Source: Stromatinia cepivora
Taxonomy: Eukaryota > Ascomycota > Leotiomycetes > Helotiales > Sclerotiniaceae
NCBI GenBank assembly: GCA_014898415.1
Contig: RCTD01000004.1
Span: 495,001 to 559,000, forward strand
Direction of reading: 5' to 3'
DNA length: 64,000 nt
Shown here: positions 11,647 to 21,490 of the stretch, piece by piece
Layout of the letters: the number at the start of each line of letters is the position of its first letter
Position numbering within the stretch: the stretch's first letter is position 1
The notes under the pieces: generated by a model
Database searches by the model: none
The model's input: only the letters and a program-made list of their open reading frames with translations
What the model was told of the DNA's origin: nothing
Position numbers and translations under genes: made by a program

Positions 11647-13234
11647 GTTGAGAGTGAAGAAAGAGTGTATACTGTGATTCCCGATGAGTTGATCCGATCA
11701 GCTATCTTCGCAATATATCATTTTTGTTCAGTGTCCCTGGCAAGTTGCAAAATCAGCTTAGGGTGGAGATTGACAACTCATTCATAGGAGGCTTTATCTT
11801 GCAAGAAATTGTTTTGCTCAGGGCCCCAGACCATTTACCAAACAGGGTTGGCGATAATCAGATGATTTACGAAAAAAAGGTTAGTGCAGGATTACAATGC
11901 ATGCTATTTAATTTAATTTTGTTGAGGATAAGTTCTTTCAGCTCACTTCGTGCTAAATGGTTATCATCCATTATCCCGATATTTTAAAAAAGGGGTTGGA
12001 ACAGGATCATAATAAATAACTTGTTCGATATCTTTTTCAGCTCTGTTCGCACTAACTTATTTTCATTCAGTATCCCAGATGATTTATGGGAAGGGTTAGT
12101 GCAGACCCACGCATTGGCTGGTAAATCAGTCCGATTGGTCTCGGGTATAGATACTTACCCGGAGTCTTCACAACTCCATGCCATTTGATCACTTGTCATT
12201 CTCCCTGTAGAGTTTTAATTTCAACACTTCTTTTTATGTCACCCATGTTGTTGAATATCCTCTTTTTGACTCTACAAAAAAGACCGGCAAAATCAGGCGT
12301 GTTAACCTCTTGTATTACCTATCGATGAATTTACCTAGTACATCTTTTTAAGTTAGACCACGGTATTTTCAAATTCCTCTGCTTCTTCTTCCTCTTCCTC
12401 ACCAATAATTATGAACAAAGATTTGTTTGGAAAGAGTTTTTATAAACCAATAAACCCCTATCTGAAAGATACTGAAGGCACCTATGTCCCCGAAGACATC
12501 AATAAGCAAATCCATGTTATTTTATACTGGCGTCTGATAATTCTGACAAATTTAAGAGTTTCTCGGGGACATGATGGTCTGTCCCACTGTTCTTCTTTGC
12601 GTAGATCTACATCAGAGAACTTTGTTCTTTCTGATTAAAGTACTTGGAGAGTACTACCATCCACGGAGCGTTTGTCTCTACGATTATCCGCGAGTGTTTG
12701 CTTATGATGGAGGATGGTTCCTGATACTTCAATTCTGTGCGAAAACCGGAGACAATATTAAATCATCTGATTGTAAGGTTTTCTCCCACTATCAGGAGGA
12801 GATGCATCATTTTTGTCCTGTAAGCTATGGGCTCTATCGGCTAATATGATGGGGGCGGATGCGCTTGATAGCAACAAAGGGGAGTCTCGCTTGGCGGTTG
12901 TAACCGGGAGTTTGAGCGTTGACCGGGCCGGCCGTTTTTGCGTAACTGGCGAGAAAACGGTAAACCATCCCAATGGGTATAGTCGTTAATTATATAATAT
13001 AAATCAGAGATGATCTTGGAGGGACAAATTGGGCAATCATTTGGGGTGCGATACAGTCAAGTTATCCATATGATTGATGGTGGCAACTGGCAGTTGCAGC
13101 CCTAATTTATGACCGGGAACGTTAACGTGCATATTTGTTTGTACGAACAAGGCTTGATCAGTTTTTAATTTATAATTTATAAGTAATTGATCTCTCCTCT
13201 TCCGAACTTTTCAGTATCCTCAACACTTAATATC
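11647..13234. other. 1.6-kb gene-poor stretch with repeat debris
   Basis: Holds a diverged direct repeat (11937-12105, listed separately). It also has two small plus-strand frames: 12411-12638, starting MNKDLFGKSFYKPINPYL after a plausible ATG, and 12571-12849. They overlap in different frames and have no recognisable domain. Either may be a relic of a gene related to the broken kinase-like gene just downstream. A GC-richer patch at 12900-12960 (gaccgggccggccg) stands out against AT-rich surroundings. Confidence 0.4.
11937..12105. repeat. Diverged direct repeat of about 70 bp, two copies
   Basis: Copies at about 11937-12006 and 12036-12105 both start ttcagctc, share gttatcat/attttcat and tatccc words, and end with a purine run plus gg. 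A shorter match to the end of the unit (gatgatttayg...ggttagtgcag) also occurs at 11861-11889. The copies are strongly diverged, consistent with old duplicated non-coding DNA. Confidence 0.5.
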
Positions 13235-14099
13235 ATGCATGATCATCATGATCATACAATGGATTGTGAAAATCTTCTCAACGCACATTCGCTATCGATG
13301 CCATGGCCCACACAAGAGTTTGACGCGGTCGGTGGCCCTTTGGTAAGATAAGTTTTAGAATCCTCCAATTCGAAAAACTAATTTTGAAAGGATTTCTATA
13401 TGGATCACAAAAAATCATCGCAACAAATTGTGACCGAGTTGATCCGGATCGAACAGTTTATCGACTAACACTCAGGAAGCCATGGATCTTCAATAATATT
13501 CATGTCTCAAACGCGATCGAACGGCTCATCAATTTCTTTCCATCACTGAAAGCTGTCTATCCTCAATGGTTCCTACCATCAATTGTCATTTTGAAAAAGC
13601 AAAAGCTTGGTTGGAACGAAGAATTCGAGACAGAAAAGCGTATGTATCGTTATTTGAAGCCATTTCAAGGAATTTTCATCCTATATTTCTATGGAGAAGC
13701 ATTCTATGATGGATCTCCGGCATTTGTGTTATCAGAGATCGTGGGGAAAGACTTTACGATTCGACTGCACAGCAAGAAAATGATGACAGTTTCCTCGATA
13801 TCCTCGAAGCGAAATTAGAGGAAGCTTTCAAGGCCTTGACTAAGTACGGAGTGATTCATGGGGGTCCTACATTGCACAATATATTCGCGGTTGATGATCG
13901 AGTAATGATCATTGATCTCGAACAAGCTGGGTTGGGAAGCAAAATCTGGGAAGGGAATCCTAACAATAGTAGTGTGCGGTCTCTCATGTGGGATTTCCAG
14001 GCTTGTCGCGGAGGAACAAACTTCATCTTGGAATCGAACAAATGCGAAGTGATGGAGATGATGGAGTACACTGCTACCAATCATTCAAACGGATTCTGA
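13235..14099 (+). pseudogene. Broken fungal kinase-like (APH/protein-kinase-fold) gene
   Basis: The frame 13384-13818 and the frame 13761-14099 are two halves of one kinase-like domain in different frames; the shift falls near 13761, where the +1 frame continues STAQQENDDSFLDILE. The first half has VYRLTLRKPW and AFVLSEIVGKDF (hinge-like). The second has LTKYGVIHGGPTLHNIF, where the catalytic loop normally reads HGD..xxN, and VMIIDLEQAG, matching the metal-binding D(F/L)E. So the catalytic Asp appears replaced by Gly as well as the frame being broken. A possible first exon starts at 13235 (MHDHHDHTMDCENLL) with a donor at about 13343, but its phase does not fit the next frame. The protein ends at a stop after HSNGF. 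No single-frame product is possible unless the shift is an assembly error. Confidence 0.7.
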
Positions 14100-17040
14100 T
14101 GTTAAAGTCTTAGTCGATTGGTTGGATATCATATATCGGAAATCTGTGGAATACCAAAAACGGTGAGAGCATACCTAGGTACTCGACTGTCACCAACCGA
14201 GTTTGAGATCATAATACAGCTTTAGATTCGAATTGCAAGAGTTTTGATGCAGCAGTCTGGGGTCTCTAGCAAATCTACAATGACCATACGAAACCTTCGG
14301 CCTCTAATGCCAATTTATACGAGCAATCGGATTAACAAGCACACGCCACGACTGAAGATCTGCAATTTTGTCATTGGCCATGCTGTGCAATGCACCTGCA
14401 GAGCCAATAGTCCCCGTTCAAATGGATTGATTACCATGCACATTCCCCTTGATCTTCTTATACAATTAATTGAAGTTGGTGCTTGATAAAATGACTACCC
14501 ATGAACAAAAAACTCTGATCCATTTGTTCCTGACCTGCGTCTCCAAGTTTCTCTATCAGGAAAGTTACAGAGCGACAAGTCTACACAGGTCAGCGTTGTT
14601 TCACATGCATCTTATAATACCCATCACCATCTAATATTATGTAGCAGCTACATCGAAAGATCCCGCCTAGATCCTCTATCAAACGGAAACCATTCAACTT
14701 CAATTCTTTCCTCAAGCTCATTATAATGCCTGATGTGAGGCTCCCTTTGATGCAATGCTATTCTCAATCATTCAAACGGGTGTACGGGGTAATCAAAGTG
14801 CCAACAGTAATTACGAAAATATCAGCTACCATCCTTTCCAGGCGATTGATGAAGATAGATTGATGAAGATAGATTGATGAAGATAGATTGATGAAGATAG
14901 ATTGATGAAGATAGATTGATGAAGATAGATTGATGAAGATAGATTAATGTCATAAGAGGTTCCATCTGATAATCGTTCTTTCGTAGGGATTAGAACAAAT
15001 GGAGTCATAAATGTTTCCACTGGTAGCTCAACGCATATGCATCTCACAAGGACATCTATCTTCGTAAAGGCTGGGTTGTACGTGTACCCCATCCAAATTT
15101 CAAATGGGTAATGAAGACTTAGCAAAGATAATAAATTCCCTGGCGGTGATTTTGGCTTTTCTAGAGCATTATTATATATTTCTTGCGAAATGATACTCGC
15201 TTTAAACTAGACATACTGCTATGAGTCTTCACAAGTAAGTAGTCAGAAACAGCTTCAAATCCCGGCATCTAGTGACGAGGGAAAGAACAAACTCGAGAAG
15301 ACCACATAAATATACAGGATTTCCACTTATTTCCAAAATACTATGAAGGACCACCGAGAATCGGCGGACACAACAGTCATTATTTTAGCATCTACATATA
15401 CGACGCTGCAGACAAACCTAATTATTAGGTCAAATCCAGCAACAATATGGAAAGTTTTTAAAAGAGAATGTTGTCACTTTTCTTTCATTTGTTATTTTAC
15501 CAACAATGAGCTTACTTCTGCTTCTTGAATGCGCGCAAAAATTCACCGGTAAGTATGCGGAAAGTCACCGAGTAGAGTTGAGGTTATTCAACTATTGATC
15601 GTTGGCATCGTGAAATTTGGTGCGTTTGTGGAGGTATATCTAAGTCAAAAGACGGACTTGGCGAAGCTTCCTCGACTACTTCCTAGACATCTTGCTTCAC
15701 TCCGTCTCATTCCACAAATCACCAATCCTTACGTCAAAAATCCATACAATTGCCCATTGCTATCCCATAAATCTACCATCATGCCCGCACTAACAGGTAC
15801 AAACGAGGACAACGTAATTCTCTCAACCAGCAAAACAAAAACGAGACGGAACTTCTGACCCTATCCTCCAGCACGAAATCATAAAATACCATATCAAAAC
15901 CTTAGACAAGACCCCCATCAATTTCTCCAAGCCCAGACTCAAGATTCTCAACCAAGTTATTGCAGATAGTACCCCTCATTCCTCACGAGCCATGGAATAG
16001 GTCATAACAGCTAATCCATACTAAAGGCATCTGGCTCAAAGACGTAGCAGCAACCTCACCAGTTCAACATGAGTATGTTGAACCGATATCGTGGAATCCT
16101 ATTACCCTCACCCTACCCCCCGCCGCCGCGCTTCACATTCTTCTCTCAATCCACGACCTCCGACTAACCCCAAAGACTCAAAAACATCTTCGACCTCTTC
16201 CAATCACGCCGGCTCTCCCCAGCGCCGGAACCCACACCCCATGCCCCACCGTCGCGCGAGCATCTCCTCAACCTCATGCCTCCAAGTGAATCCATCCAAC
16301 AAAGCAAAACAATATTCACACCCTGACCCTCCAACGTCCCCTTATGGAAAATCCCAACAATCATATATCTATACCCTCAGCACCGCCAATGAAGAACAAG
16401 AACACGAACCCGAATACATGCCAAACATCAGGAAATAGTATTCAGCAATGAAACTCGAAGATACCGTGTGAAATCTACACGATTCCTCGTGGGGCCAAGA
16501 CGGAAAATGAGAGGTGAGAGGAGTAGAGAGATAAGTATTGAGAGTTTTAGGTTTACTTATCAGGGAGGGGTTGGTGAATACTGCTAAGGATGAGTTTAGT
16601 TATAAATTTGTGGTTTTGTGGTTTGGAAGTGGGGGATCTAAGGTGCTTATAATTTAGTTGATACCTAGTGACACCACCAATTTCTATCTCGCGGAAAGAC
16701 TTGCTACATTTCCCAACAACTTCGCGAAGAATCAACGGAAATTCGTGGGACATGGTAACCATTTACTACTTGAGAGCGTAGGAAAACCTAAAGCGAAGAA
16801 TTTTTGTGGATTCGCAGTCGAGAAATTTGGAAGAATATTTGAGCACCGAGGAGACCTAGAATGCATGATTCGTAGAGAAATTTTGAATTTTGAATTGGAG
16901 TGATGATCTCGGTGATACATTTTATACATAATTTCTTTTTCCTTTCATAAACGTCGAAATCCCATGCCAGATTCCACCTATATTTTACAGCATGAGATAC
17001 ACAATAATCATACATCTTCTAAAACCACTTATCTAATCCT
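14100..17040. other. 2.9-kb gene-poor stretch with a minisatellite and ORF scraps
   Basis: Contains the 14-bp minisatellite at 14844-14941. At 15872-16000 a short plus-strand frame looks protein-like (EIIKYHIKTLDKTPINFSKP... ending RAME) but has no start and an early stop; it may be a relic exon. At 16083-16438 a Pro/Ser/Arg-rich open frame lacks an ATG start and has low complexity. None is called as a gene. The rest is AT-rich without recognised features. Confidence 0.4.
14844..14941. repeat. 14-bp minisatellite, seven perfect copies
   Basis: The unit gattgatgaagata is repeated seven times without a mismatch and then decays (gattaatg). Perfect identity implies recent expansion and probable length variation between strains. 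Confidence 0.95.
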
Positions 17041-20000
17041 TTACTCTTTGTTTTCCTCACTGGTATCCTCTACCGCCCCCAACATCTTATTTTTCTCCTC
17101 AGCCGCCCTCTTCATCTCCTCATATCCCTCATAAATCCCAACCTCCTTTGGCTCCTCCCTAAATTCCAAAGTCTTAACCGGCTCATTTGCCTCCTTCTTC
17201 GTAATCTTCTGCCTCCAGGCCCTACCATTCTTTGCCAAATGCTTCAAGTGCGCAATGAATCTATCGTTTCTTTCCTCTGCCCATTTGCTCTCAGGTTCAT
17301 CTGATCTTCTCAAGGCTGTCTTTCTTCTTGTTTGACATGCTTTGTAAAGATTCATAGCCTTTTCTTGTTCGGGAATCTCAGATAATGCGTATTCGACAGT
17401 CCACTTATGATCTTTCGTCAGCTTTTCCGGTCGTATTGTGTATGCGCCATCGACCTTGTTGCGGATGGCAAGATGCATCGCTAAGATCTCTTTCGGGGCT
17501 TCTTCTTCGGGAAGAATTGATTCAACATCCGCCATTAATGTTTCGTCGCGTTTTTCATCGGGGTCCTTTGAAGTCTCAGACTCCTCTGCCGAGCTTGCTT
17601 GAGAATCTAATGATTCATCATTGTCTTGTTGAGCTTCCGAAGTTTCCTCAGCTGAATCGATCAAGAGATCTTCATTTTCGACAAGTTCCGGTTCGTGTGT
17701 TCCGGTTCCTAATGATCCATCGTTGCTTTGCTGAGCTTCCGAAGTTTCCTCAGCTGAATCAATCAAGAGATCTTCATTTTCGACAAGTTCCGGTTCGTGT
17801 GTTCCGGTTCCTAATGATCCATCGTTGCTTTGCTGAGCTTCCGAAGTTTCCTCAGCTGAGTCAATCAAGAGATCTTCATTTTCGACAAGCTCCGGCTCGT
17901 GTGTCTCTATTTCTAATGATTCATCACTGCTTTGCTGAGCTTCCGAAGTTTCTTCGGCTGAGTCGGCTAGAAGACCTTCTTGAATGACAGTTTCCTCGAC
18001 GGCGATTTCAGTGAGGTCGCTGGTTTTTACATCATCATTTGAGTTTTCGAGTTCCCTCTCAGCATCACCCTCTTCTGCCTCCTCCTCCTCATCATCTTCA
18101 TCCTCTTCTTCTTCATCCTCTTCATCGTCTTCTTCATTTTCCTCCTCCCCACTATCTTCATCATTTTCTTCATCTGCATCTTCATCCACTTCTGCAGTTG
18201 TCTTTTCTATGTCATCATCATGCTCTATTTCTTCATTCCCATCTATAATTTCATCTCCCTCCTCATCAGCATCAACGTTCTCTTCTTCTTTCCATAATCC
18301 ATTCTCATTCTGCCCTGTGGCGTCAACTTCGCTATGTTCATTGTAAGACGAAGTTGATAAGAACTCTTCCACACGTTGTTCCACCTCATCCAATGTCAAT
18401 CCAGTAACATCATGATGCTCAAGCAGGCTCTCAGCAATTTCCTTTGCACTCTTGATCTCAAACTCATCATTCTCCATACTTTCTTCAATCTTAGCACGAA
18501 GATCTTCCCATTCAGCATTCTTTTTCTCTTCCAACTGTTCTTCTTCCGTTCCTTTTGCACCATGTAAACCAAGAACACGAGCTTCGAATGCTTCAATCTC
18601 CGCTTTATTTGTATCTTGAATTTTTTGAATCTCTTCCTCTTCCATAGGTTCGGCAAAAATGTACATAAATGGAGTCTCGACATTACCACGAGTTTCAAAG
18701 TGTAAACGCAATGATTTCCCGGGGAACCTGGCTGTTGCACGATCCAAGGCTTTATTGAGTAAATCGACACTAAGTTTGAACTCGCTGTCTCCAAGGGTAG
18801 TATTAGTGGTTCCATGGATAGTATTATCTAGTTCTGATAAACTGATGTATTGGAAACCAAAAATTCGCTCAATATTATGATATGCGACAAAAATGCCATC
18901 CATACGACCCATTCTGACTTGTAATGAGTACTTCAAGAATGCGGCTCTTATCATATCATAGTATTCTCGTTCAAAAGATTCGTATTCTCCATGACGTCTA
19001 AAGATCTCGTAACCACTTCCTTCGGCGTAATTCTCAATATCCATACGGATTGAAATCACGGCTCTAGTCTTCAGATCAAACATGCCGGTCCCTGGGAGGC
19101 GAGGGTCGTGTGCGTCAAGTTGGGATCGCATAAGGAAATCGCCCATGGTAGTATAATGGAAAGATTCGAGCTCGTTACGTTGATCTTCTGTAATTGAAGC
19201 CGAGTTTTCTTTTCGATATTGTTCAAACTCTTCTCTCGGTAGAGTGAGAAGCTTTTCCATTGACTTTCCGAGCATACTCAATATATTGGCAGTATCATAT
19301 TGCTTATCAGCATCAATGGCATAAACTCCATCCCTCTCTCTTAAAAACACCGCCGATGGACCACGCTGAAGTGCAGTGAAGGAGTTGAATTCAACAGGAA
19401 ATTCTTGTGAGAGCATACTTGTATTGATGGGCCTCCATTGGGATAGCAAGAAATGGAAGTGGGCAAGAGATGCCGACATACTCGACGTCGACCCTGTATA
19501 TTTTTTCTTTTCATCTTTAGCGGTCTCGATCAACGCTGTATCCCTTGAAGAAGTGACATATTGTTTCAAAGCCGTGAAATCGAATTCGCTTACGGGCATG
19601 ATTTGTTGCAAGTAAGGATCGAAGTTGAACACCCGTGAACGAGGATCTTGGAGATGATATACTCCGGGGTTGAATAGGGCTCTTTCAAGTCCATAGGATA
19701 GTCCAGGTACTGGAGGTTGCTTCTTTTGTACCGGTACTAGTTGAAGAGAATCGGCGTCAACAGACTTGACTTCAAACGCAATTGTGCCGGGCGACTTCTT
19801 CATTGGACCTGTCCTAATGTTTTTGCTTTTCGCAGAGGCTGCTGACTTGCGGCTCGATTTCTCCTTCTTCTCGGAGTCAAACTTTTTATCCACAAGCCTC
19901 CTGATAGGACTTTTGGGAATAGACTCAAATGAAGCCAGCATTCCGGCCAGATTAGTTGATGAGCTCGCATCTCCAGAACTTGTACTCTCCTTCTTCGGCC

Positions 20001-20865
20001 TTGGTCTATTGACAAGTGATGCACGCAATTCTTTCATGACTTGAGTTCGGTCTGTGGTAGTTAAACCTCCCTTTTGAATAAGATTAACGAGTTCTTTTCT
20101 AGCGGCAGACTCTCCTTTTTCAGTTACCATAGACTCATAGATGGAATGCAGTTGCGAGGGAGCTATCTTCTTCTGATTTGTATCCCCGATAGTGGCGCCT
20201 GAAATGTGCTGTACTAAATTGTTTGACTGGGTGGAATTGACATAATTGATAAGCTTTTGTTTGACTTTTCTGATTCGAGCCTCGGACTCCATTTCTTCTT
20301 CGTTCCCCCCTTTGCCCTTCTGCTTGCTGGCCTTTGATTTCGATTTGGCCTTCTTCGTGCTCTTTTTTCCCTTCGTCTTTGATTCTGAACCGGTCTCCTT
20401 TGTGTCCCCCTTGCTGTCATCCTCAAAAGTTATGTCCTCCTTCTTAAGGGTAGCCTGCTGCTTGCCCTTCTCCCCCTTCTCCACCTGCTTCGCCGGGCTC
20501 TTCTTGTTTGGCTTCGGTTTCTTCTTTGCCTTCAACACAGCTTCAATAGAACTTCCCAGTTCCTTGAGGGTTTCACCTATGTTCTTTGCAGCAGTATCAA
20601 CCTTTTTATTGTCGCCACTTCCACCTTTAATCGACGACTTAGCCTTCTGTTTCTTCGACGGTAGAGAAGAGCCTGCATCCTCATTTTTGTAATTGACCCG
20701 AGTTGTCGAAAATGTGGCGGCATTTCTAGGCGTGCGCGGTGCGCAGCGTATTGCATTCGAGTATAGAGGAAGAGCATCTGAAGCTCCAATAAGTTTCGAG
20801 AGGCATGATGTACAGACGTATGGTTGCTGCAGTTTAGGAGTCTGCCGAGTAAGAGAGACAAACAT
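17041..20865 (-). CDS. PET127: PET127-like mitochondrial RNA-processing factor
   Basis: By family, a mitochondrial inner-membrane-associated protein needed for 5' processing and turnover of mitochondrial mRNAs. The single exon encodes 1274 residues, longer than the yeast protein because of extra low-complexity sequence. The N-terminus is a presequence (MFVSLTRQTPKLQQPYVCTS, few acids, ending about RNAATFSTTRVNY near residue 58). A Lys-rich linker (about 60-200) leads to the Pet127 domain at about 380-745. Landmarks there are YGLERALFNPGVYHLQDPRS, DPRLPGTGMFDLKTRAVISI, MDGIFVAYHNIERIFGFQY and SLRLHFETRGN. Then come an acidic Glu/Asp run (about 860-955) and 34-residue repeats (about 959-1079) encoded by the 102-bp array. 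The C-terminal 190 residues are again more conserved in style (WTVEYALSEIPEQEKAMNLY). The antisense of the acidic run gives a long spurious Ser-rich frame. Confidence 0.92.
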   Translation of the reverse strand: MFVSLTRQTPKLQQPYVCTSCLSKLIGASDALPLYSNAIRCAPRTPRNAATFSTTRVNYKNEDAGSSLPSKKQKAKSSIKGGSGDNKKVDTAAKNIGETLKELGSSIEAVLKAKKKPKPNKKSPAKQVEKGEKGKQQATLKKEDITFEDDSKGDTKETGSESKTKGKKSTKKAKSKSKASKQKGKGGNEEEMESEARIRKVKQKLINYVNSTQSNNLVQHISGATIGDTNQKKIAPSQLHSIYESMVTEKGESAARKELVNLIQKGGLTTTDRTQVMKELRASLVNRPRPKKESTSSGDASSSTNLAGMLASFESIPKSPIRRLVDKKFDSEKKEKSSRKSAASAKSKNIRTGPMKKSPGTIAFEVKSVDADSLQLVPVQKKQPPVPGLSYGLERALFNPGVYHLQDPRSRVFNFDPYLQQIMPVSEFDFTALKQYVTSSRDTALIETAKDEKKKYTGSTSSMSASLAHFHFLLSQWRPINTSMLSQEFPVEFNSFTALQRGPSAVFLRERDGVYAIDADKQYDTANILSMLGKSMEKLLTLPREEFEQYRKENSASITEDQRNELESFHYTTMGDFLMRSQLDAHDPRLPGTGMFDLKTRAVISIRMDIENYAEGSGYEIFRRHGEYESFEREYYDMIRAAFLKYSLQVRMGRMDGIFVAYHNIERIFGFQYISLSELDNTIHGTTNTTLGDSEFKLSVDLLNKALDRATARFPGKSLRLHFETRGNVETPFMYIFAEPMEEEEIQKIQDTNKAEIEAFEARVLGLHGAKGTEEEQLEEKKNAEWEDLRAKIEESMENDEFEIKSAKEIAESLLEHHDVTGLTLDEVEQRVEEFLSTSSYNEHSEVDATGQNENGLWKEEENVDADEEGDEIIDGNEEIEHDDDIEKTTAEVDEDADEENDEDSGEEENEEDDEEDEEEEDEDDEEEEAEEGDAERELENSNDDVKTSDLTEIAVEETVIQEGLLADSAEETSEAQQSSDESLEIETHEPELVENEDLLIDSAEETSEAQQSNDGSLGTGTHEPELVENEDLLIDSAEETSEAQQSNDGSLGTGTHEPELVENEDLLIDSAEETSEAQQDNDESLDSQASSAEESETSKDPDEKRDETLMADVESILPEEEAPKEILAMHLAIRNKVDGAYTIRPEKLTKDHKWTVEYALSEIPEQEKAMNLYKACQTRRKTALRRSDEPESKWAEERNDRFIAHLKHLAKNGRAWRQKITKKEANEPVKTLEFREEPKEVGIYEGYEEMKRAAEEKNKMLGAVEDTSEENKE
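17631..18000. repeat. 102-bp tandem repeat inside PET127
   Basis: Period 102 bp: units begin gagcttccga at 17631, 17733, 17835 and 17937, the last partial. The two middle boundaries are nearly identical, and differences grow toward both ends. Each unit encodes 34 residues around ELVENEDLLIDSAEETSEAQ. The period is a multiple of three, so copy changes keep the frame. Confidence 0.93.
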
Positions 20866-21490
20866 GGGAATGGTTTAGAGGATGAACCTCTTTTCTCATT
20901 CAATTGACTTGATTTGTCGTTATAGTTATTGGTGATCTCGAAATATTTTTTTTTTGATTGTCTCCCACCTCTATCTTAGCGTTTTTTTTTTTCAACAAGG
21001 GTCTTGATAGGGAAAAGATTATTTCTACGCGAATTACCAAAGCTCAACAGACAACCAGAGAAGAGCAGGATCATTTCGGGTATCTAAAAAGCATTGGAGT
21101 GAATGTTCTATTATCATTATATTGTAAATGAAGCAATCACAGATGGCAAGGGTTACATGGAAATATGCCAAGAGCATTGAAGTATGTGAAAAGGATTATT
21201 AGAGTGGTATTCCATAAATCATTGTATTGTAAATCAGGCAATCATGTATACTCGTAGTATTTTGTACAATATGCGCATGTTTCTTTAAAACGACATCTCA
21301 GCACCAATCGTAACAGAAATCAAGCAAATGGGTATATGCGTAAAGAGCATCCGGTCACCCCAAGCCAAACGCCCGCCAATACCAGCCATGCAACACCGTT
21401 GATCCATCCTTTCATTGACCCCCTTATAAGCACCTATACCTTTTCCATAACACCGTATCCACATAAAAAGGAGAAATGCCCCGAACACCG
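20866..21490. other. Intergenic region upstream of PET127 and downstream of MAU2
   Basis: Both flanking genes are on the minus strand; this holds the PET127 promoter/leader and the MAU2 3' end. It has two poly-T runs (20947, 20983). A diverged direct duplication lies at about 21113-21140 and 21219-21245 (tattgtaaat[g/c]a[a/g]gcaatca). No coding frame is supported. Confidence 0.5.

Noticed and set aside
18039..18346. Long plus-strand serine-rich open frames
   Set aside because: They are the antisense of the Glu/Asp-rich run of PET127 (GAA/GAT codons read backwards as TTC/ATC/TCx); no independent gene features.
20246..20692. 148-codon plus frame opposite the PET127 N-terminus
   Set aside because: Antisense of the Lys-rich linker of PET127; composition (Phe/Leu/Ser) is the mirror of Lys/Glu codons.
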